Origin: Syntrophaceae bacterium
Lineage (GTDB): Bacteria; Desulfobacterota; Syntrophorhabdia; Syntrophorhabdales; WCHB1-27
Reading direction: 5' to 3'
DNA: 5,457 bases
Assembly: GCA_003165115.1 (NCBI GenBank)
Contig: PLSJ01000133.1
Coordinates: forward strand, 1-5,457
Shown here: positions 1-4,524 of the stretch, one piece after another
How the letters are laid out: each line of letters starts with the position of its first letter
Numbering within the stretch: position 1 is the first letter of the stretch
Program-made: the position numbers and the translations under genes
The notes under the pieces: generated by a model
Told to the model about the DNA's origin: nothing
The model's input: only the letters and a program-made list of their open reading frames with translations
Databases searched by the model: none

Positions 1-15
1 GGGACATCCTATAGC

Positions 16-27
16 CCTCCTGTCAAG
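16..27 (-). repeat. IS right-end (3' side) subterminal inverted repeat
   Basis: Plus-strand CCTCCTGTCAAG is the inverted counterpart of the repeat at 1636-1647, with one mismatch in 12. It lies beyond the 3' end of the transposase, as expected for the right end of an IS1111-type element. The IS end should lie a few bases to the left. Confidence 0.7.
21..26 (-). promoter_or_regulatory. Outward-facing -35-like box at the IS right end
   Basis: The minus strand reads TTGACA, a perfect sigma-70 -35 consensus, inside the right-end repeat and pointing out of the element. Known: IS110-superfamily elements often place a -35 box at the right end so that a strong promoter forms when the ends join in the circular intermediate. 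A TATAGG lies only seven bases further on, too close to act with it. The matching -10 would have to come from the flank or, in a circle, from the left end. TTGACA overlaps the inverted repeat, so sequence conservation for recombination is an alternative explanation. Confidence 0.45.
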
Positions 28-321
28 CACAATTTCAATAACGAATCATGTCAATGAGTTAGCTAAACCCCCCTCAACTTTGGTGCGCACCTCTGCTCTC
101 GCCTTCTTCCGCGCTCTTCTCATTGGTCGGCGAGTCTCTCACCTAAAAGCGAATCCGCGCTTTAGCGTTATCAGTATCCGACATGCACGAAGGCCGCCTA
201 TCATCCTTTATCCAGGCTGCATGATTCTGGTGAGAAGCCCTGCATTGTCCCGCACGAGGTCGCACAGCCCTCTACGTTGTTTCTCGGGCTCTCCCGCCGA
301 AATAGTGATCTTTTTAGTTCC
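28..321 (-). ncRNA. Candidate seekRNA/bridge RNA region of the IS (3' non-coding)
   Basis: No convincing gene lies in these 294 bases between the transposase stop and the right-end repeat. Established knowledge: IS1111-group elements encode the guide RNA that selects donor and target DNA in exactly this place. Seen on the transcript strand: a stem 266-270/286-290 (AGCCC with GGGCU, 15-base loop), a stem 212-217/236-242 (one bulge), and a stem 143-151/158-165 (CUAAA and GCG paired with CGC and UUUAG, one bulged A). The order of structures fits a multi-loop guide RNA, but no covariance evidence is available from one copy, and the RNA ends cannot be placed. The call rests on position more than on recognised motifs. 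Confidence 0.5.
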
Positions 322-1587
322 TTAGGCTATGCAGCCCGGATCGAACTTCTCCTTTTTCTTCATCAAGGTCCATGCAATGACGAGCATCTTTGCCGCAAGC
401 TTCACGCGCATCTTCGTGCCAATCCCCTTCTCCCGCTCCCTGCCTTTGAGCTTGTTCGTGAAGTAGGTTATGAACTGTTTGTTTGCCGTTGAGGCAACGA
501 GCGCCGCCTGGTAGAGGCCGTAGCGGAGATCGGCCTTCCCCTTCTTGGAGATGACCGGCGCGACGTCGGTTCTCTTCCCGCTCCTATCCGCGCTCAAGTC
601 CAGCCCTGCCATTTTCAGCGCCTGTCGATGATTCTCGAACCTGTGGGGATTGCCGATGGCGCCAAGAACCTTTGCGGAAATGTCAGGTCCGAAGCCGGGA
701 ATGCTCATAAGGCATAGGTATTCGGGCAACCTTTTACATATCTCTGCAATCTTCCTGTCCGTCTCCAGTATCATGAGGTGAAGGCTTTTAAGTCCGTCGA
801 GCAGGGTTGACGCCTCGAAGGCCGCGGAGGGATGGGCTGCGCAACCGATGGAGACAGCCGCCTTCGCGTAGATCTCCCCGAGACGTTCCTCCTGCTTTCC
901 GTTTCCTGGGGCGACCACGCGCACGAACTCCTGGAACTGAAGACCGGCAAGTTTCTTCGGATCGAGACACTGCCTGACGATATCAGGACCTTCGGCATAA
1001 TTGAAGTAGGCATCCATCTCGGGGAAGTATTGGGCGATAAGGTGGTTTCTGATTCTCACCCTATAACCCTGTTCCGATTTCTTGAGCCTTCGTTTCAACG
1101 ACAGAAGACTCCGGAGTTCCCGCAGCTCCATCGAGGGAAACTCATAGAAGAGACACTTGCCCTAGGTGACGAGATCGGCGACGTTGGCGGCGTCCTTCGT
1201 GTCATTTTTATCCCACCGGCCGTCTAAGAGCTCGCGATTCTTCTTCACTGCGCTGCCGGCGACGAGCACCACGCCATGACCGTGTTCGATCAGATACTCT
1301 CCAAGCGGTTTGTGGTAATCCGAGCTAGGCTCCATGCCAAAGACCACGTGCGCAAGCCCTTGCTGAGCCTTCAAGATATCCGTCTCGAAGCAGAGCTTCT
1401 CGAAGCCCTCCTTGGCGTTGTCGAAGACCAGTCGGCGCAGAAGGACCTTTCCTGCCGGGGTGCCGAAGAAGGCGTGATGGCGCTCTTTGGCGATGTCCAT
1501 GCCTACCACGAGATGCTGCGTCGATCCGCGAATGTCGCGCTTCAATTGACGAAATTCCTCCAGCCTGCTATCATCGTTCTTGTCCAT
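322..1587 (-). pseudogene. IS110-superfamily DEDD transposase with in-frame amber stop
   Basis: Known role: RNA-guided recombinase that excises the element as a circle and inserts it at a site chosen by its guide RNA, using a RuvC-like DEDD domain and a C-terminal serine-bearing domain. Seen: the first segment (1162-1587) holds D31 (VGMDIAK), E86 (VFGMEPSSDY), D129 and D132 (KNDTKDAANVADL). A TAG follows at codon 142 (1162-1164). The same frame continues for ten codons (GKCLFYEFPS) into the segment 322-1131, with a helical linker, SIPGFGPDISAKVLGAIG (combined residues about 295-312) and the SGKR serine (about S336) before ISKKGKADLRYGLYQAA. Total about 421 codons, a normal family length. No reading-frame change and no Shine-Dalgarno sequence occur before the second ATG, so this is one gene with a nonsense mutation, probably Gln CAG to TAG. 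Start ATG at 1585-1587 has AGGAGG five bases upstream. Confidence 0.9.
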
Positions 1588-1652
1588 AGAAACCTCCTCG
1601 CTTAAGATTATTTGATGCGGTCACATCATTATCATCTTAACAGGAGGTTTCT
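1588..1652 (-). promoter_or_regulatory. Hairpin sequestering the transposase Shine-Dalgarno
   Basis: The arm 1588-1608 pairs with 1634-1652 over about 19 base pairs, with only bases 1599 and 1601 unpaired and a 25-base loop between. The transposase Shine-Dalgarno AGGAGG (minus strand, 1598-1593) lies wholly in the stem, paired with the left-end repeat. A transcript entering from outside the element would fold this stem and hide the ribosome site. A transcript starting inside the loop would not contain the blocking arm. Known parallel: some ISs (for example IS10) use such hairpins to stop translation from read-through RNA. Function here is inferred; the pairing is seen. Confidence 0.7.
1636..1647 (+). 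repeat. IS left-end (5' side) subterminal inverted repeat
   Basis: Plus-strand CTTAACAGGAGG is the inverted partner of 16-27 (11 of 12). It lies 48 bases upstream of the transposase start codon. The same bases form the distal arm of the hairpin that covers the transposase ribosome binding site, so this repeat may have two roles. Confidence 0.7.
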
Positions 1653-1657
1653 CTTTT

Positions 1658-1675
1658 GGCGGGGGCAAACCCGCC
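1658..1675. repeat. GC-rich perfect palindrome at the IS left edge
   Basis: GGCGGG, six spacer bases, then CCCGCC form a perfect 6-bp inverted repeat only a few bases outside the predicted left end. It is preceded by TTTT on the plus strand and followed by TTCC, so it is a poor intrinsic terminator in either direction. It may be part of the insertion target (IS1111-type elements often choose inverted-repeat structures), part of the element's true end, or a remnant of an older terminator. Confidence 0.5.
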
Positions 1676-1699
1676 TTCCTCATCTCTCAGGGAGCAATC

Positions 1700-1912
1700 T
1701 TCGGTCATGAGTATATATAACGTGTTTTCGATATCTCGTGAGCCTCCAGCCTTTCTAACCGGTGGGCCGGAAGGCGTGGCGCGCGATGCCCAGCACAAGC
1801 CCGCCTGGTGCTCTGCGCGACCGTGGTCCCTTTGCCTCCCGTCTCGTGAAACATGCTTCCGCTCTCAGGACAAATCCTCGTTTCACGTTTCACCACGGCC
1901 ACGGGCCTGACT
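1700..1912 (+). promoter_or_regulatory. Structured untranslated leader, possible riboswitch or attenuator
   Basis: There is no plausible gene here on either strand, but several stems are visible: 1749-1753/1771-1775 (GCCTT/AAGGC) capped by CCGG-TGGG-CCGG (1759-1770); 1780-1784/1815-1819 (CGCGC/GCGCG) with inner AGCAC/GTGCT (1792-1796/1808-1812); a perfect 8-bp stem CGTGAAAC/GTTTCACG (1845-1852/1880-1887) enclosing AGGA-CAAA-TCCT (1867-1878); and GGCC-ACG-GGCC (1897-1907). An intrinsic terminator follows directly before the regulator gene. Stems then terminator then ribosome binding site is the layout of a transcription-attenuating leader. An AT-rich stretch at 1711-1720 (TATATATAA) could be a -10 region, but no good -35 is seen. 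No known riboswitch class was identified. The alternative is leftover 3' UTR and terminator of a gene displaced by the IS. Confidence 0.45.
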
Positions 1913-1943
1913 CGCCCTTTGACATAAGGGGCGTTTTCTTTTA
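1913..1943 (+). terminator. Rho-independent terminator just upstream of the regulator gene
   Basis: CGCCCTTT (1913-1920) pairs with AAGGGGCG (1926-1933) over 8 bp with one G-T wobble around a 5-base loop. The stem is followed at once by TTTTCTTTT. The U-tract ends nine bases before the AAGGGAGGA ribosome site. A promoter for the gene would have to lie either upstream of this terminator, making it a control point, or in the very small space after it. Confidence 0.8.
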
Positions 1944-1951
1944 TCATCTTT

Positions 1952-1960
1952 AAGGGAGGA
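1952..1960 (+). promoter_or_regulatory. Ribosome binding site for the HTH/PBP-like regulator
   Basis: AAGGGAGGA lies nine bases before the ATG at 1970. It decides for this start over in-frame ATGs at 1982 and 1985, which have no comparable site. Confidence 0.75.
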
Positions 1961-1969
1961 TCGTGAATC

Positions 1970-2884
1970 ATGTCGGAAGAAATGATGAACACAAAGGAAG
2001 TGGCCCATTATCTGGGGATTCACGAGAAGCAGGTATATGCCCTGATCGGCCAGAAGAGGATACCCGCGACGAGGGTGACGGGGAAATGGGTCTTCCCCCG
2101 GAAGCTCATCGATGAATGGATCGAATCGAACGCCAGGTCGGGACTGGAACAGGCGAGACAGAAGACGAAGAGGGTCGAAGGCGGCCTGCTCGCCTCCGGG
2201 AGCAATGACCTGATCCTCGATATGCTCCAGACGCATGTGCGAAGGATGCATCCCGACTTCTACCTCTTTTCCGCGAGCACGGGGAGCACCGACGGCCTGA
2301 AGGCGCTCAACCTGGGCTACACGGACATCGCATGGTCGCACCTCTTCGACCCGGAAACGGGCGAATACAACATCCCCTTCCTGCCCGTATACGTGCCCAA
2401 CGTCAAGCCGGTGGTAGTGAACCTCTACTACCGGGAGCTGGGCCTCCTCGTGGCCGCCCGCAACCCTTTGAACATCAGGGGCTTCGAGGACCTGGCGCGC
2501 AGGGACGTGCGCCTCATTAACCGGCAGAAAGGTTCCGGCACGCGGAACCTGATAGACCGCAACCTTACCCGCCTTGGCATTGACCCGGCGCATATTCGGG
2601 GATACGAGGACGAGGTTTACACGCATCTCGAAGTCGGCCTCTCGGTCCTCTCGAACGAGACGGACGTGGGCATCGCCACCATAGCCGTCTCCCAGCTTCT
2701 CGGTCTGCCCTTTATCCCCATCACCCGCGAGAGGTTCGACATGGTCCTCGGCCAGCAGACCTTCTTTCAACAGGGCATACAGACCCTGATGGAGGTGCTC
2801 AAGTCGGACACTTTCCGGACAAAAGTGGCAAGGCTCGGTAATTACGACTTCAAGGACTCAGGCAAGATCCTCTACGCGCCATAG
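1970..2884 (+). CDS. HTH regulator with periplasmic-binding-protein-like sensor domain (PF12727/COG1910 type)
   Basis: Predicted one-component cytosolic transcription regulator that senses a small ligand. Seen: residues about 5-52 match an excisionase/MerR-like HTH (MNTKEVAHYLGIHEKQVYAL, then the wing GKWVFPRKLIDEWI). A charged linker (about 55-72) leads to a PBP-like domain (about 75-295) with SGSNDLILDML, STGSTDGLKAL, NRQKGSGTRNLID (184-196), the GYEDEVYTHLEVGLSV stretch, TDVGIATIAV and PFIPITRERFDMV. There is no signal peptide and no membrane segment. Known: this domain is annotated as a periplasmic molybdate-binding-like domain (COG1910) and also occurs fused to MoeA-type proteins, so molybdate or tungstate is the leading ligand guess, unproven here. 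Length 304 residues is typical. It stands alone, preceded by a terminator-bearing leader and converging with the transsulfuration operon. It ends in TAG, so amber acts as a normal stop here. Confidence 0.88.
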   Translation: MSEEMMNTKEVAHYLGIHEKQVYALIGQKRIPATRVTGKWVFPRKLIDEWIESNARSGLEQARQKTKRVEGGLLASGSNDLILDMLQTHVRRMHPDFYLFSASTGSTDGLKALNLGYTDIAWSHLFDPETGEYNIPFLPVYVPNVKPVVVNLYYRELGLLVAARNPLNIRGFEDLARRDVRLINRQKGSGTRNLIDRNLTRLGIDPAHIRGYEDEVYTHLEVGLSVLSNETDVGIATIAVSQLLGLPFIPITRERFDMVLGQQTFFQQGIQTLMEVLKSDTFRTKVARLGNYDFKDSGKILYAP

Positions 2885-2899
2885 CCGAAGTCGGCCTAT
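2881..2899 (+). other. Small hairpin overlapping the regulator stop codon
   Basis: ATAGCCG and CGG-C-CTAT can pair around a short AAGT loop, with one bulged C. No U-tract follows, so it is not a canonical intrinsic terminator. It could stabilise the mRNA 3' end, or be chance. Confidence 0.3.
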
Positions 2900-2937
2900 C
2901 CGGGAAGCGCGCCGCCCCTGCCGCTCTTCTCCTGCTT

Positions 2938-3023
2938 TCATTTGCGGGAACTCAGGCCCTTTGCGGCTTCTGCGACGCTTAGGCCAAGATCGGCCCCAGG
3001 GTGTACGGGGTTTTCATTTCCAT
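2938..3023 (-). pseudogene. HigA-like antitoxin remnant (frameshifted, truncated)
   Basis: Seen: an ATG at 3023-3021 opens MEMKTPYTLGPILA and stops at 2979. In another frame from 2994 the strand reads ADLGLSVAEAAKGLSSRK before a stop at 2938. Known: HigA antitoxins begin with a short MxMxNPPHPG-type leader and carry a first HTH helix pair of the form LGLSVTEAAKxLGVSRK. Both pieces match in order, so at least one frameshift separates them, and the GV of the motif is missing. Everything after the first half of the HTH (most of a roughly 90-100 residue protein) is absent. The start lies 18 bases after the toxin remnant's stop, with AAGG upstream, the normal higB-higA order. No functional antitoxin can be made. 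Confidence 0.75.
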
Positions 3024-3041
3024 GGTTCGCACCTTCTTTCT

Positions 3042-3321
3042 TTAGTGATAATCGGTAAAGTCGAGCGCGTTTCCACGCTCAAAGCGAAAGATAAGTCGCC
3101 ACTTTGCCTGCATGGTCACGGAAAAGTAACCCTTCAAATCTCCCTTGAGCCGACATGGCCGGAAGGTCGGAAGGTCCATCCCTTCGACCCCCGAGGCCGC
3201 TGCGGAGTGGAGAGAATGGTTTTGATCCGGTCCAGCATGTCCACCGGCAGTTTCCTGCCATCATCGTCCCTGAATGGCTGTCAAGAATAGTCTCGACGGC
3301 TATTCTTGAGCCGCCCCGCAT
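3042..3321 (-). pseudogene. HigB-like (RelE/ParE superfamily) toxin remnant with frameshifts
   Basis: Known role of the intact family: a ribosome-dependent mRNA endonuclease toxin neutralised by HigA. Seen: the C-terminal 56 codons (3212-3042) are open and read ...GMDLPTFRPCRLKGDLKGYF then SVTMQAKWRLIFRFE then RGNALDFTDYH and TAA. This is the HigB signature (LKGDLKGxxSV, WRxxFRFExGNAxD, terminal DYH). Before 3212 the match continues in another frame (FRDDDGRKLPVDMLDRIKTIL, 3274-3212), whose upstream extension meets a TGA at 3283-3281. A plausible N-terminal piece (SRIAVETILDS) lies in a third frame at about 3309-3277. So there are at least one and probably two frameshifts. The locus lies just after the PLP-enzyme operon and in the same orientation. 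Confidence 0.8.
3281..3309. repeat. Perfect 10-bp inverted repeat
   Basis: TCAAGAATAG (3281-3290) and CTATTCTTGA (3300-3309) are perfect complements around nine bases; GGC (3276-3278) and GCC (3310-3312) add three pairs with a bulge. It lies about 30 bases after the stop of the PLP-enzyme gene and overlaps the start of the higB remnant. No U-tract follows on either strand. It could be a rho-aided terminator or processing hairpin for the operon, or an old operator bound by HigA. Confidence 0.65.
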
Positions 3322-3339
3322 TCTTTGTCCCGGTATCCC

Positions 3340-4491
3340 TCACCTGCCGCCAGCCGCTTTCTTCAAGGCCTGGCCGAAGTCGGCAATGAGGTCATCGGGG
3401 TCTTCCAGCCCCACGGAGAGCCTGACGAGGCTGTCCGTGATCCCCCTGGCCTGACGCTCCCCGGGAGGAACGGACGCGTGGGACATGGTGGCGGGATAGG
3501 AGAGGATGCTTTCCACCCCGCCCAGGCTCACGGCAAGGAGGGGGAGGGTGACGGACCTCATGAAAGCGTGCGCCGCCTCGACGGTGAGCAGCTCGAAGGA
3601 GACCACCGCTCCGGGGCCGGATGCCTGCCGCTCGTGCACCTCTCTTCCAGGATGCGTTTCGAGGCCGGGGTAATAGACCCGCGCTATCAGGGGGTTTCCT
3701 GACAGCCAGGACGCTATCTTCATCGCGCCCCGCTGCTGGACCTCCATCCTTGCGGCCAGAGTCTTTATCCCCCTCATGAGCAGCCATGAGTCCTGCGGAC
3801 CGAGGATGGCGCCGAAGGTGTTCTGAATCGCTTTTAGCCTGTGCGCCAATTCCTTATCTTTGACGGCAACCACACCCGCGATGAGGTCGCTGTGCCCCCC
3901 GAGGAACTTCGTGGCGCTGTGGATCACTGTGTCGAAGCCGAGCTCTATGGGCCGTTGCAGAAAAGGGCTCATGAAGGTATTGTCGATAATGGTAAGGAGA
4001 CCCTTTTCGCGTGCCACTTCCACGATCCCTGCAAGGTCGGTGATCTTCAAGGTCGGGTTGGACGGCGTTTCCACGAAGATTGCCTTCGTCTCCGGCTCGA
4101 TCACCGCCCGCACCCTGTCTGCCGTCGAGATGTCCGCGAACGTGTGGCGGAGGCCCCAACGGTTGAAAAGCTTAGTCAGGACGCGGTAAGTCCCGCCATA
4201 GACATCCTCACCGACGACGATATGGTCGCCCGTTTTCAGAAGGAGCAGGACCGACGAGATGGCCGCCATGCCCGAGGAAAACGCAAAGCCGTGGCTGCCC
4301 CCTTCCAGTACCGCTACGGTATGCTCGAGGGCGTCGCGGGTCGGGTTAGAGCCCCTGGCGTACTCGTATTGCCCGAAGACGAGCGGATCGTCCTGCGCGA
4401 AGGTCGATGCCTGGCAGATGGGGATGCTCGACGCCCCGGTGTGGGGATCTCTGTCTTTACCTGTGTGAAGAATTCTCGTTCTGTAGTCCAT
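3340..4491 (-). CDS. PLP-dependent transsulfuration enzyme (cystathionine gamma-synthase / beta- or gamma-lyase family), MetC-like position
   Basis: Cytosolic Cys/Met-metabolism PLP enzyme making or breaking the C-S bond of cystathionine or a related homoserine ester product. Seen in 383 residues (full family length): YEYARGSNPTR (42-52), phosphate-binding SSGMAA (72-77), cofactor-stacking Y98 in EDVYGGTY, IDNTF with D170, Schiff-base lysine K195 in HSATKFLGGHSD, SLGGVESIL (322-330) and the carboxylate-binding R357 in LVRLSVGLED. E327 in SLGGVES is the residue usually kept in gamma-acting members, so sequence alone does not prove beta-lyase activity. ATG at 4491 has AAGGAG nine bases upstream. 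It follows the paralogue at 4525-5457 by 33 bases, the order of the metI-metC pair of Bacillus; by that analogy it would be the lyase giving homocysteine. Cystathionine gamma-lyase or O-acetylhomoserine sulfhydrylase remain possible. Confidence 0.93.
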   Translation of the reverse strand: MDYRTRILHTGKDRDPHTGASSIPICQASTFAQDDPLVFGQYEYARGSNPTRDALEHTVAVLEGGSHGFAFSSGMAAISSVLLLLKTGDHIVVGEDVYGGTYRVLTKLFNRWGLRHTFADISTADRVRAVIEPETKAIFVETPSNPTLKITDLAGIVEVAREKGLLTIIDNTFMSPFLQRPIELGFDTVIHSATKFLGGHSDLIAGVVAVKDKELAHRLKAIQNTFGAILGPQDSWLLMRGIKTLAARMEVQQRGAMKIASWLSGNPLIARVYYPGLETHPGREVHERQASGPGAVVSFELLTVEAAHAFMRSVTLPLLAVSLGGVESILSYPATMSHASVPPGERQARGITDSLVRLSVGLEDPDDLIADFGQALKKAAGGR

Positions 4492-4500
4492 CCTTAGGTT

Positions 4501-4506
4501 CTCCTT
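4501..4506 (-). promoter_or_regulatory. Ribosome binding site of the downstream PLP enzyme
   Basis: The minus strand reads AAGGAG, nine bases before the ATG at 4491, within the 33-base gap after the upstream gene. It supports this start and separate translation from a shared transcript. Confidence 0.65.
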
Positions 4507-4524
4507 CGGGCTGCCCTTGCTTAT

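Larger units (their letters stand above)
13..1652 (-). mobile_element. IS1111-type (IS110 superfamily) insertion sequence, transposase interrupted
   Basis: Seen: a leftward-reading IS110-superfamily transposase gene is bracketed by subterminal inverted repeats at 16-27 and 1636-1647, matching at 11 of 12 positions. The 5' non-coding side is short (about 65 nt between the transposase start and the left end), whereas the 3' side is about 290 nt. Known: elements of the IS1111 group carry subterminal inverted repeats and encode their guide RNA (seekRNA or bridge RNA) downstream of the transposase; classical IS110 elements lack such repeats and encode it upstream. The layout therefore favours IS1111. 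The exact ends are uncertain by several bases, because these elements usually make no target duplication and the left flank is cut by the window. The element cannot make full-length transposase unless its amber codon is read through. Confidence 0.75.

Noticed and set aside
80..325. Plus-strand 81-codon open frame downstream of the transposase
   Set aside because: No recognisable motif and no good ribosome site. It lies antisense to the expected guide-RNA region of the IS.
322..1131. Reading the transposase as two separate genes (for example a split recombinase)
   Set aside because: Both parts are in the same frame with only one stop and ten codons between them, and no ribosome site precedes the second ATG. 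One gene with a nonsense codon is simpler.
832..1605. Plus-strand open frames (832-1227, 1276-1605) antisense to the transposase
   Set aside because: They mirror the strongly supported minus-strand gene; composition shadows with no family resemblance.
1734..1860. Molybdenum-cofactor (Moco) riboswitch as a firm call
   Set aside because: Only short pieces resemble the motif. The expected outer helices do not form, and the strongest local stem (1845-1852/1880-1887) conflicts with that fold.
1883..2770. Long minus-strand open frame (295 codons) opposite the regulator gene
   Set aside because: It is antisense to a gene with clear HTH and binding-domain motifs, and its translation shows no domain.
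3079..3321. Minus-strand 80-codon open frame as an intact small protein
   Set aside because: Its 3' half is out of frame with the HigB-like sequence on the same strand. It is better explained as a shifted frame across the higB relic.
3841..4497. Plus-strand 218-codon open frame opposite the PLP enzyme
   Set aside because: It shadows a full-length enzyme with all catalytic motifs; no independent support.
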